Assembly (NCBI RefSeq): GCF_012273015.1
Contig: NZ_CP050954.1
Location: 4,504,001 to 4,568,000, forward strand
Reading direction: 5' to 3'
From: Hymenobacter sp. BT18
GTDB lineage: Bacteria; Bacteroidota; Bacteroidia; Cytophagales; Hymenobacteraceae
Length of the DNA: 64,000 bases
Made by a program: the position numbers and the translations under genes. Below are positions 50,027 to 57,353 of the stretch, piece after piece; position 1 is the stretch's first letter; the number at the start of each line of letters is the position of its first letter. The notes under the pieces were generated by a model. It saw nothing but the letters and a program-made list of their open reading frames with translations. It did not search any database and was not told the DNA's origin.

Positions 50027-50452
50027 TCAGGAAGTACAGTTCAGGTAAATGCGGTCCAGCAGGCGCCGTAGGGTGGCCAGTTCTTCGTCGGAAATGCCCT
50101 GGAGGGCTACGGCGCGGTTGCTGAGCACCACGGGCTCCACCGCGGCGAGGGTAGCCGTACCGAGCGGGGTTACCCGCAGGCGGGTGCGGCGGGCGTCGTG
50201 GGCCACGGCCTCGGAGGTAAGCAGCCCCTGCTTGAGTAGCAGGGCAATCATGCGGGCCACCGAGGCCTGGTCCTTAAGCACCCGCTCCGCTATTTCGGTC
50301 TGGGTCAGGTTTTGGTCTTCCTCAATCACCTGCAGCACCAGCCACTGGTCAATGGTAATGGCAATGCGCGCCCGGTCGATGTTGGCCTGGGCCAGCTTCC
50401 GGTACGTGCGGATGGCCCGGTCGATGGAGTAAAAAATGATCTGAGAAAGCAT
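50027..50452 (-). CDS. MarR family transcriptional regulator
   Basis: This 141-residue winged-helix repressor has N- and C-terminal dimerisation helices around the DNA-binding core: LTQTEIAERVLKDQASVARMIALLLKQGLL (about 50-78) and the wing DARRTRLRVTPLG (about 86-98). MarR proteins usually release DNA when they bind phenolic or oxidising compounds. A TACGAA-type operator lies in its own promoter region and two lie before the receptor gene downstream, so it probably controls itself and that receptor. Start ATG 50452. The 5' region is AT-rich. Confidence 0.92.
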   Translation of the reverse strand: MLSQIIFYSIDRAIRTYRKLAQANIDRARIAITIDQWLVLQVIEEDQNLTQTEIAERVLKDQASVARMIALLLKQGLLTSEAVAHDARRTRLRVTPLGTATLAAVEPVVLSNRAVALQGISDEELATLRRLLDRIYLNCTS

Positions 50453-50509
50453 CAGGAAATGAATTTGATTGAATAGACCTATGATATGTTATATAAGTTG
50501 CCTGCGTCT

Positions 50510-50525
50510 GACGAAATAATTCGTA
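50510..50525. promoter_or_regulatory. Putative MarR operator 3 (GACGAA-ATAA-TTCGTA)
   Basis: This site matches the other two with one changed base in the left arm and lies 58 bases upstream of the marR ATG, consistent with autoregulation. Confidence 0.7.
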
Positions 50526-50614
50526 CTTGAATGAGTCTATTTGTATTAAATGCTGATTATCAGTGAAATAATTTTGTTGTTCAACTAAAAAACTGGCCGC
50601 GGCTACCTGGCCCA

Positions 50615-50651
50615 ATAAAAAAAACCGGACTCATCAGCTGAGTCCGGGTTT
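50615..50651 (-). terminator. Intrinsic terminator of the aminotransferase gene
   Basis: On the minus strand the stem AAACCCGGACTCA/TGAGTCCGGTTT is followed by TTTTT and TATTG. It begins 23 bases after the aminotransferase stop codon. Confidence 0.88.
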
Positions 50652-50673
50652 AGGAAAACCTGCCTGAGGCTGC

Positions 50674-51930
50674 TTAGCGAAGAGCGTCCAACGCGGCTTT
50701 GAGGCGAGGCAGGGCGGCCTGAACGGAGGCCAGGGAGGCACCACCCACGGAAGCGCGGAACCAAGGGTCGGTATCGGCCGAGCCAAAGGCACTGAAGGGC
50801 ACCAAAGCCAGGCGCGCTTCGGCAATCAGGTACGAGGTCAGTTCTTTGGTAGACGTCAGGACCTGCCCGGCCGGGGTGGTTTTGCCTAGCACATCCAGTT
50901 TGATGGTGAGGTAAATAGCGCCCATGGGCACCACGGCCTGCACGGGGTAGCCCTGCTGCTGCAGGTCCTGAAAGCCCTGGTAAAGTGCCTCCAGGCTGGC
51001 CTGCACGCGCTGGCGGAAGTCCCCGAGGAAGGCATCCACCTCGGGCTGCCGGGGCAGATAGGCGGCGGTAGCCACCTGCTCGGCCTTGGGCGCCCAGGCG
51101 CCCACGTGACCCAGAATGGCCTTCATCTTGTCAATAATAACCGACGGACCAAACGCGTAACCTACCCGTACGCCCGTAGCCGCGAGGCACTTGGAAATAC
51201 CGTCGATGTAGATGACGTAGTCGCGCAGCTCGGGGCGCAGGTTCACGGGGTCGTAGTGGGCGGTGTTGCCGAAGGTCAGCAGCCAGTAAATTTGGTCGTA
51301 CATAATGTACAAGGGCTTTTCGTCGGGGCCCCGCCGCTTATTTTCGGCAATTACCAGGTCGCAGATTTCCTCCAGGTCGGTTTTGGAGAAAACGGTGCCG
51401 GTGGGATTAAGCGGGGAGCAGAGGGCCAGCAGGGTAGCCCCGGCCAAATGAGGTGCCACTTCGGCCGCCGAGGGCATGAAGTTGTTTTCGGGGGAGGTAG
51501 CCACCATCAGCCCTTCAGCGCCGGAGAGGTGGCAGTAGTGGTTGTTGTTCCAGGAGGGCACCGGAAACACCACTTTATCGCCGGGGTCGATGAGGGCCAG
51601 GTAGGTGGCGTAGATAAGCGGGCGGGAGCCGCCGGCCACCAGAATGTCGTTGGGCGAGTACTGCAGGCCCAGGCGGGCTTCCAGGAAGCGGCTCACGCTC
51701 TGGCGCAGCTCGGCCACGCCGTTGGCGGGTGGGTAGTTGGTGTTGTGGGCGGCGTAGGCTCCGGTGATTTCGGCGGCCAGCGCGTCGGGAATGGGGAAAA
51801 TACCGGGGTCGAAGTCGCCAATGGTGAGGTTGCAGATCTGCTCCCCCTTGCGAATCATGTCGTTTACTTCGTTGCCGATTTTGATGATTTCGGAGCCGAT
51901 AAGGCTGCCCGCCATCCGGGAAACTTGCAT
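50674..51930 (-). CDS. Class I/II pyridoxal-phosphate aminotransferase
   Basis: This 418-residue fold-type I aminotransferase resembles aspartate aminotransferases. Motifs are YPPANGVAELRQSVSRFLEARLG, LVAGGSRPLIYATYLALIDPGDKV, LCSPLNPTGTVFSK, and the cofactor lysine in DGISKCLAATGVRVGYAFG (about 247). The Arg in PWFRASVGG near the C-terminus can bind the substrate carboxylate. It ends in its own terminator. Its start region faces tsaE across a word-repeat palindrome. Exact amino donor unknown. Confidence 0.9.
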   Translation of the reverse strand: MQVSRMAGSLIGSEIIKIGNEVNDMIRKGEQICNLTIGDFDPGIFPIPDALAAEITGAYAAHNTNYPPANGVAELRQSVSRFLEARLGLQYSPNDILVAGGSRPLIYATYLALIDPGDKVVFPVPSWNNNHYCHLSGAEGLMVATSPENNFMPSAAEVAPHLAGATLLALCSPLNPTGTVFSKTDLEEICDLVIAENKRRGPDEKPLYIMYDQIYWLLTFGNTAHYDPVNLRPELRDYVIYIDGISKCLAATGVRVGYAFGPSVIIDKMKAILGHVGAWAPKAEQVATAAYLPRQPEVDAFLGDFRQRVQASLEALYQGFQDLQQQGYPVQAVVPMGAIYLTIKLDVLGKTTPAGQVLTSTKELTSYLIAEARLALVPFSAFGSADTDPWFRASVGGASLASVQAALPRLKAALDALR

Positions 51931-51954
51931 GGGTTGGTGTGGTTATGGTCGGCT

Positions 51955-52130
51955 AAAGGTAATAGGTGAGGCGGTGATAGGTGACTAGGTGACACGGCGT
52001 GGTACCGCATGGCCGCTGGGGCGGCCGCCAGGTGGGAAGCTGGCTTCTATCCGTCGGCGGGCAGACGCACCCGCGGCGCGGGCTAAGTCTGCCGCCAGGT
52101 AGCACCTGTCACCTGTCACTCATTACCTTT
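51955..52130. repeat. Word-repeat palindrome N (AGGTGACA words) with -7 boxes in both arms
   Basis: The left arm (51955-51995) reads AAAGGTAATAGGTGA... with AGGTGACT/AGGTGACA words of 8 bp. The right arm (52105-52130) is the inverse, ending ATTACCTTT. About 109 bases of GC-rich DNA lie between. Each outer end forms a TACCTTT -7-like box pointing outwards, towards the aminotransferase and tsaE. Confidence 0.75.
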
Positions 52131-52131
52131 G
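52124..52131 (+). promoter_or_regulatory. Probable -7 box (TACCTTTG) abutting the tsaE start
   Basis: TACCTTTG ends 5 bases before the tsaE ATG (52137). With usual -7 spacing, transcription would begin at the start codon. The box overlaps the outer end of palindrome N. Confidence 0.5.
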
Positions 52132-52136
52132 CCCGT

Positions 52137-52556
52137 ATGTTGAGAGTTGACATTCCAGATGTAGCGGCGCTACCCGCGGCGGCGGCGCAGGTGCGGGCAT
52201 TCCTGGCGGGGCACTCTATCGTCTGCTTCGAGGGCGAGATGGGCGCGGGCAAAACCACGTTCATTAAAGCCCTGTGCGCCAGCCTGGGCGTGCGGGAAGA
52301 AGTAAGCAGCCCCACGTTTTCCTTGGTGAATGAGTACCGCGACGCCCAGGACCGGCCCATCTACCACTTCGACTTCTACCGGCTGAATTCCCCCGAAGAG
52401 GCCCTGGAAATAGGCGCGTTGGAGTACTTTGATTCTGGCTATCTTTGCCTGATCGAGTGGCCCAGCCGCATCGAGCCGTTGCTGCCGAACGACCGGCTGC
52501 TTCTTACGCTTTCCGTCACCGGACCCTCTGCGAGGGAATTAATAATTACTAATTAA
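52137..52556 (+). CDS. tsaE: tRNA threonylcarbamoyladenosine biosynthesis ATPase TsaE
   Basis: This 139-residue P-loop ATPase works with TsaB, TsaC and TsaD to make the universal t6A37 tRNA modification. Walker A is GEMGAGKTT (about 33-41), followed by VSSPTFSLVNEYRDA, YHFDFYRL and IEWPSRIEPLLP, all family signatures. The start is ATG 52137; the upstream frame lies in the palindrome. The last codons (RELIITN) and the stop are encoded by the AATTA-type word repeat, so the C-terminus appears to have been rewritten by the element. It probably shares a transcript with ald. Confidence 0.95.
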   Translation: MLRVDIPDVAALPAAAAQVRAFLAGHSIVCFEGEMGAGKTTFIKALCASLGVREEVSSPTFSLVNEYRDAQDRPIYHFDFYRLNSPEEALEIGALEYFDSGYLCLIEWPSRIEPLLPNDRLLLTLSVTGPSARELIITN

Positions 52557-52642
52557 GAATGAAGAATTGCCCTGCACTTACGGACTGTGGGCGGGGCAAT
52601 GCGTTCATAAGTAATTACTAATTGTTAATTACTAATTACTAC
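52537..52642. repeat. Word-repeat palindrome J (TAATTAG words) overlapping the tsaE end
   Basis: The left arm (52537-52574) has AATTAATAATTACTAATTAA and ends AATTGCCC. The right arm (52595-52642) begins GGGGCAAT and continues with 7-bp words GTAATTA, CTAATTG, TTAATTA. The element supplies the last tsaE codons and ends 4 bases before the ald start. Its words match element H at 39117. Confidence 0.85.
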
Positions 52643-52645
52643 AAG

Positions 52646-53872
52646 ATGCCCGAAGCAGTACCCCCTGGATTTGAGGCGTTGGCCGCGAGCCGCGCGTATT
52701 TCACGCAGGAATCCATGCTGGCCGTGGAAACGCGCAAGCGCCGGCTGTTTATCGGGCTTCCCCGCGAAACGTCTCTGCAGGAAAACCGCATCTGCCTCAC
52801 GCCCGAGGCCGTGAAGCACCTGGTGGAGGAAGGCCACGAGGTCGTCATCGAAAGCGGGGCCGGGGAGCCCAGCAAGTATTCCGACCACAACTACTCCGAA
52901 GCCGGGGCCTCCATTGCCTACACCCCCAAGGAAGTGTATGAGGCGGACTTGGTGCTGAAAGTGGCCCCGCCCACCGCCGAGGAAATAGACTTGCTCCGGC
53001 CCAACCAGACGCTGATTTCGGCCCTGCAGTTTGGCTCCCTCTCGGCGGAGTACATTACCGGTATCCTGCGCAAGAAAGTCAACGCTATCAGCTTTGAGCT
53101 GATCAAAGACCCCTCCGGGGCCCGGCCCGTGGTGCGGGCCATGTCGGAAATTGCGGGCTCTACCGTGATGCTGGTGGCCGCCGAGTACCTGGCCCGCTCC
53201 AATGAGGGCAAGGGCGTGATTCTGGGCGGTATCACGGGCGTACCGCCTTCGCAAGTGGTCATTCTGGGGGCGGGCACCGTGGCCGAGTACGCCGCCCGCG
53301 CCGCTACGGGTCTGGGTGCTGAGGTGAAGGTGTTCGATAATCACCTCTACAAGCTGCGTCGCCTCAAGCAAAACCTGGGTATTCAGCTGTACACCAGCAC
53401 CCTGGATACCTACACGCTCAATCAGCAGATCCGCCGCGCCGACGTGGTGATTGGGGCGCTGAATGCCGAGGAAGGCCGCATTCCCTTCATGGTGCCGGAG
53501 GATGTGGTTGCTAGCATGTCGCCGGGCTCCGTCATCATCGACGTGAGCATCGACCAGGGTGGCTGCTTCGAAACCTCCGAAATGACCAGCCATAGTAAGC
53601 CGGTGTACCGCAAGTACGACGTGGTGCACTACTGCGTGCCCAACATTGCCTCCCGCGTGCCCCGCACGGCTACCAACGCCCTGAGCAACATTTTCACGCC
53701 CATTCTGCAGGAAATCAGCCAGCACGGCGGCATCAACGAGGTGCTGTTTACGAACGAGCATTTCCGCTCCGGCGTGTACGCCTACAAAGGCTCCCTCACC
53801 AACTCCGTTATTGCCAAGAAATTCAATATGCGCTATAAGGAGCTGGGTCTGATGATTGCCGTGCGGAATTAG
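52646..53872 (+). CDS. ald: Alanine dehydrogenase
   Basis: This 408-residue NAD-dependent dehydrogenase of the alanine dehydrogenase / PntA family interconverts alanine with pyruvate and ammonia. Family features are the N-terminal IGLPRETSLQENRICLTPEAVKHLVEEGHEVVIESGAG, the nucleotide-binding VVILGAGTVAEYAARAATGLGAEVKVFD (about 211-238), and DVSIDQGGCFETS. It is somewhat longer than classical enzymes because of about 35 extra N-terminal residues, as in many Bacteroidota. ATG 52646 lies directly after the palindrome; a later in-frame start would remove only that tail. Together with porX and tsaE it forms a neighbourhood I recall from other genomes. Confidence 0.92.
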   Translation: MPEAVPPGFEALAASRAYFTQESMLAVETRKRRLFIGLPRETSLQENRICLTPEAVKHLVEEGHEVVIESGAGEPSKYSDHNYSEAGASIAYTPKEVYEADLVLKVAPPTAEEIDLLRPNQTLISALQFGSLSAEYITGILRKKVNAISFELIKDPSGARPVVRAMSEIAGSTVMLVAAEYLARSNEGKGVILGGITGVPPSQVVILGAGTVAEYAARAATGLGAEVKVFDNHLYKLRRLKQNLGIQLYTSTLDTYTLNQQIRRADVVIGALNAEEGRIPFMVPEDVVASMSPGSVIIDVSIDQGGCFETSEMTSHSKPVYRKYDVVHYCVPNIASRVPRTATNALSNIFTPILQEISQHGGINEVLFTNEHFRSGVYAYKGSLTNSVIAKKFNMRYKELGLMIAVRN

Positions 53873-53873
53873 A

Positions 53874-53918
53874 ACCACGGATTCGGGCGGATTTTTCGGA
53901 TTTCACGGATTTTGTGGA
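53874..53918. repeat. Direct 9-bp word repeats (ATTTnnCGG) after ald
   Basis: Immediately after the ald stop, words ATTCGGGCGG, ATTTTTCGG, ATTTCACGG and ATTTTGTGG follow one another. CACGGATT-type words like these occur in many bacterial genomes. No inverted partner was found, so I do not count it among the palindromic elements. Confidence 0.6.
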
Positions 53919-53957
53919 CGGCACGGCGGGTGTCCGGTAGCGGCTGCCATGCAGCCA

Positions 53958-54028
53958 TTGCTCCGCTCGGGTCGTGCGCCTGCTCCGCTCAGGCCGTGCG
54001 GAGCAAGCGCACGACCCGAGCGGAGCAA
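53958..54028. repeat. Perfect 22-bp inverted repeat with nested inner hairpin
   Basis: Arms at 53958-53979 and 54007-54028 are exactly complementary (TTGCTCCGCTCGGGTCGTGC...). The 27-base interior contains a smaller hairpin, TGCTCCGC with GCGGAGCA. The GAGCGGAGC core links it to the REP-like repeats at 26547 and 47253. Confidence 0.85.
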
Positions 54029-54030
54029 CG

Positions 54031-54087
54031 AGGATAGGCCCCTGATTGCTTCAGTCGTCGCACCTGAAGCAATCAGGGGCCTATCCT
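54031..54087. repeat. Perfect 24-bp inverted repeat
   Basis: Arms at 54031-54054 and 54064-54087 are exactly complementary (AGGATAGGCCCCTGATTGCT...), with a 9-base loop TCGTCGCAC. It follows the preceding palindrome after 2 bases and ends 25 bases before the convergent flavin reductase stop, so it may terminate transcription. Confidence 0.85.
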
Positions 54088-54112
54088 GAAGCAATGGGTA
54101 TGGTAAGTCTAC

Positions 54113-55036
54113 CTATTCTGCCGAGGCAGCCACCAGCAGCACCTTCCACGCATCCAGCACCTGGCCAGCTTCCAGCAACTGCTTTCCGAGTTTCATTAGG
54201 GCGGCTTGTTGCGCGGCAGCATCCGGCAAATGCAGAATGGCCTGCACCAGTGGCTCCTGGCGGTAGGCTTGCACTTCCTCGGGGGTAGGCAGGGCGTGGG
54301 CTTCGATGTTGGCGAGGCGGCCCAGGTTGTTGCCGGTGAGGATATCGGAGTGGCGGATATGGGCCGGGAGCTGGTCGAAGCCGATGCCGAGGTTGCGGTT
54401 GGGCTTAGGTACTTCAAACAGGGTCTGGGCCGAGCGGCTGTACCAGTCGCCGCCGAGGCGGGCCACCGCGTCGAGCTTTACGGGGTCGATGCCGATGCCG
54501 GAGGGCAGGATGATGTCTTCGCGGAAGTGCGCCAGCACTACCCGGCACAGCACCAGGTTGCCGGCCCCGTTATTTTGGCCCAGCTCAATCACCTGCTCCA
54601 CTACGCACTCGAAGGCGGCCGGGGCTTCCAGCACCCGGGGCGGGCGCACCTGCTGGCTCGCCACTTCGGTAAAGCCGGCCTTTACAAATTCATTTACGCC
54701 CTTGGCGTACTCCGTACTGGCCAGTGACATTTGCTCCACCATGGCGTAGTCGCAGATGTGTACCACGCACTCGGCTACCTCGCGCACGTTCTGCAGGGTA
54801 TGCTTCTGGGAGTTGTCGCGCACCCGGTTGGCGGGCGAGAAGGCCAGGATGGGCGGGTTGGAGCCAAAGCAGTTAAAGAAGCTATAGGGGCTCAGGTTTA
54901 CGCGGCCTTCGGCATCTACGGTACTCACAAACGCCACCGGACGCGGGGCTACGGCGCCCACCATAAATGGGTGCCAGTCGGAGGGCGAGAGGTCGGAGGG
55001 CGTGATGCTGCGGAAAGGGGTGGGAGGGGTGGACAT
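54113..55036 (-). CDS. Flavin reductase family protein (FMN-binding split barrel)
   Basis: This 307-residue protein has an N-terminal flavin-reductase-like domain (about 10-200), recognised by the opening MVGAVAPRPVAFVSTVDAEGRVNLSPYSFFNCFGSNPPILAFSP and CVVHICDYAMVEQMSLASTEYAKGVNEF, as in DIM6/NTAB-type proteins. The remaining 100 residues are helical and unassigned. It probably binds FMN and reduces or oxidises small substrates. The start is ATG 55036 (MSTPPTPFRSITP), preferred to the one 9 codons upstream. Monocistronic, ending before two strong palindromes. Confidence 0.88.
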   Translation of the reverse strand: MSTPPTPFRSITPSDLSPSDWHPFMVGAVAPRPVAFVSTVDAEGRVNLSPYSFFNCFGSNPPILAFSPANRVRDNSQKHTLQNVREVAECVVHICDYAMVEQMSLASTEYAKGVNEFVKAGFTEVASQQVRPPRVLEAPAAFECVVEQVIELGQNNGAGNLVLCRVVLAHFREDIILPSGIGIDPVKLDAVARLGGDWYSRSAQTLFEVPKPNRNLGIGFDQLPAHIRHSDILTGNNLGRLANIEAHALPTPEEVQAYRQEPLVQAILHLPDAAAQQAALMKLGKQLLEAGQVLDAWKVLLVAASAE

Positions 55037-55230
55037 GGGGTGGAAGCAAGAATGAGATGCCAAAGGTCAGCGTTTGCGGGCAAACAGCGGGCAGGCGAAA
55101 AAGGAAATCCGGCGCACATGCCGAAGCGTGCCAGCGGAAAGATTTGCGGCGGTTGACGCCCGTCACACGGCAAGACTTCTGAACTATAGATACTTTTACC
55201 GCTGCGCCATCTGCACTAACCAGCCTCGCT

Positions 55231-56262
55231 ATGTTCGGAATAAACCACATTAAGTTTGACTCCATGACCTATGCCATTCACTACAAGAATGGCCGGATAG
55301 CGAAAGAAGGGCGGGGGTTGTCGTTCTATTATTTCGGGCCCAACAGCTCCATCGTAGCCATTCCGATGGGCAGCAACGACCTGCCCTTTATCTTCAACGA
55401 AACCACCCACGACTACCAGACGGTTTCCATCCAGGGGCAGATTACCTACAAAGCCGGCAACCCCAAGCAACTGGCCGAGCAGCTCGACTTTACGGTGGAC
55501 AGCCGCGGCGTGTACAAGAAAAACGACCTGGAAAAGCTGCACCAGCGCATCATCAACGAGGCCCAGACGGCTACTGCCACCTTCGTGCAGAGCCTGGGGC
55601 TGAAGGACGCCATGCGTGCCGCCAAAGCCATTGAAGTAAACATTGCCGAAGGACTGGCCGCATCCAAGGCCATTATGCTGCTCGGTATTGAGGTGCTGAG
55701 CGTGAATATTCTGGCCGTGAAAGCCACCCCGGAAATGGGCCGCGCCCTGGAAACCGAAACTCGCGAGAAGATTCAGCAGGAAGCCGACCAGGCCGTGTTT
55801 GAGCGCCGCAACTTTGCCGTGGAGCAGGAGCGCAAAATCCGGGAAAGTGAGCTGAACACCGAAATAGCGGTGGAGGAGAAGAACAAGCAGATTGCCGAGA
55901 AGAAAACCGAGGGCGAGATGCAGAAGGCCGAAAGCACCCGCAAGCTGCGCGAAATGCAAGTGCAGGCCGATATTTCGGTGGAGGAGCAGCGCAAGCTCCT
56001 GATTGAGCAGAACGCGGAAAACCAGCGCAAGGAAGCCGAAACCCGGGGCTACGTGCTGGAAACTACCCTGCGGCCCTACAAGGATATGGACTGGCGCCTG
56101 CTGGTGGCCCTCAGCAACAACCCCGACCCGAAGTTCAACATTGCCCTGGCCTTCCGCGAACTGGCCGAAAACGCGGGCAAAATCGGGAACCTCAACATCT
56201 CCCCCGATTTACTGGATTCCCTGCTGAACGATTCTGACAAGCCCCAGCCCGGCCGCCGATGA
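55231..56262 (+). CDS. SPFH-domain protein without membrane anchor
   Basis: This 343-residue SPFH/Band-7-type protein has an N-terminal domain (about 1-180, FGINHIKFDSMTYAIHYKNGRIAKEGRGLSFYYFGPNSSIVAIP, then LHQRIINEAQTATATFVQSLGLKD). A long charged coiled coil follows (about 180-285, rich in Glu, Lys, Gln), then a small C-terminal domain. Unlike most SPFH proteins it has no signal peptide or membrane segment, so membrane contact would need a partner. Its stop overlaps the start of the NAD-kinase-fold gene (ATGA), so the two are translated together and probably act together. Confidence 0.88.
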   Translation: MFGINHIKFDSMTYAIHYKNGRIAKEGRGLSFYYFGPNSSIVAIPMGSNDLPFIFNETTHDYQTVSIQGQITYKAGNPKQLAEQLDFTVDSRGVYKKNDLEKLHQRIINEAQTATATFVQSLGLKDAMRAAKAIEVNIAEGLAASKAIMLLGIEVLSVNILAVKATPEMGRALETETREKIQQEADQAVFERRNFAVEQERKIRESELNTEIAVEEKNKQIAEKKTEGEMQKAESTRKLREMQVQADISVEEQRKLLIEQNAENQRKEAETRGYVLETTLRPYKDMDWRLLVALSNNPDPKFNIALAFRELAENAGKIGNLNISPDLLDSLLNDSDKPQPGRR

Positions 56263-57185
56263 GCCTCGACTACGCCATTCTGGTACGCAACAAAACGCGC
56301 CTGGAGCAGCTCATGGAGCGTTTCAACACCAAGGCGCAGGCCAAGTTCTACATCGAAAGTGTGGGGGGCGAGTTTGCCGAGTACGAGGCCGAAAATGCCC
56401 GTTTCCAGGAGTCGTTTTCCCTGGTGCAGCGCCGCCTGTCGTCGGTAATCAAGAACAAGGTAGTCGACCGGGCCTACCTTCCGTCGTTTTTGTTTAACCC
56501 CAAGCAGCTGGTAGTAGTGGTGGGGCAGGACGGGCTGGTAGCCAACACGGCCAAGTACGTGGGCGGCATTCCCATCATTGCCGTCAACCCCGACCAGGAG
56601 CGCAACGATGGGGTGCTGCTGCCCTTCACGCCCCAGGACTTTCTGCCGGCCGTGGAGCGCGTCATGGCCAACCGGTTTCGGGTGCGGGAAGCTACGCTGG
56701 CCGAAGCCCGCCTCCACGATGGGCAGCGCCTGCTGGCTTTCAACGACCTGTTCATCGGGGCCGCCTCGCACGTGTCGGCCCGCTACCGCATTGCGTATGA
56801 AGAGGCGCAGGAGCAGCATTCTTCGTCGGGCATCATCGTGTCCACCAAATCGGGCTCGACGGGCTGGCTGAGCTCGGTATTCAACATGACGGCCGGTATG
56901 AGCCGCTTCCTGGAAGATGACGAAGAAGCCCTGCCGCGGCCGGTGCTGACGGAGGAAGAGCTGATGTTTGTGGTGCGGGAGCCATTTCAGAGCAAACGCA
57001 CCCAGGCCGGGCTGACGGCGGGCCTGCTGGATACGACAACACCCCTACGCGTGGAATCGATGATGCCCACGAACGGCGTCATCTTCTCCGATGGCGTCGA
57101 AACCGACTTCTTGCAGTTCAATTCCGGCGCTATTGCCACTATCGGGGTGGCGCCGGAAAAAGCGCGGCTGGTTTTGAAGAGCTAA
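56259..57185 (+). CDS. Diverged NAD-kinase-fold protein
   Basis: This 308-residue protein shows the plan of the NAD kinase / diacylglycerol kinase fold but with altered motifs. The usual GGDGT is GQDGL at 89-93, keeping the catalytic-type Asp91. A family-type NDLFIG occurs at about 162-167, and a VSTKSGSTGW motif at about 194-203 resembles the nucleotide-site loop that in NAD kinase reads STPTGSTAY. A C-terminal strand with FSDGVET closes the fold. About 75 N-terminal residues are extra. It is translationally coupled to the SPFH protein. It may phosphorylate a nucleotide or lipid, or only bind NAD; activity is unknown. Confidence 0.8.
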   Translation: MSLDYAILVRNKTRLEQLMERFNTKAQAKFYIESVGGEFAEYEAENARFQESFSLVQRRLSSVIKNKVVDRAYLPSFLFNPKQLVVVVGQDGLVANTAKYVGGIPIIAVNPDQERNDGVLLPFTPQDFLPAVERVMANRFRVREATLAEARLHDGQRLLAFNDLFIGAASHVSARYRIAYEEAQEQHSSSGIIVSTKSGSTGWLSSVFNMTAGMSRFLEDDEEALPRPVLTEEELMFVVREPFQSKRTQAGLTAGLLDTTTPLRVESMMPTNGVIFSDGVETDFLQFNSGAIATIGVAPEKARLVLKS

Positions 57186-57207
57186 CCGTTGCCAATTGCT
57201 TTACCTC

Positions 57208-57338
57208 CTGAGGTTACGCAGTAGCTGCCGAAGCCTCTGCTTCGGGTTTCGAGTTTCTGGTTTGTTCCTGACGTTCAACTAGAAACTCGAAACCAGAAAC
57301 CCGAAACAGATACTGGATGCCTCACTGCGTAACCTCAG
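57208..57338. repeat. Nested palindrome K: outer 15-bp arms around word-repeat arms
   Basis: Outer arms CTGAGGTTACGCAGT (57208-57222) and ACTGCGTAACCTCAG (57324-57338) are perfect inverted repeats. Inside lie word-repeat arms (57238-57265 and 57277-57308) with 7-bp words AGAAACT, CGAAACC, AGAAACC, CGAAACA. The inner words equal those of element F at 35956. Confidence 0.88.
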
Positions 57339-57353
57339 TTACTTCCATTCATT

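Noticed and set aside
52625..53878. 417-codon minus-strand open frame opposite ald
   Set aside because: It is a shadow created by GC-rich codon bias. The opposite strand encodes a clear alanine dehydrogenase.
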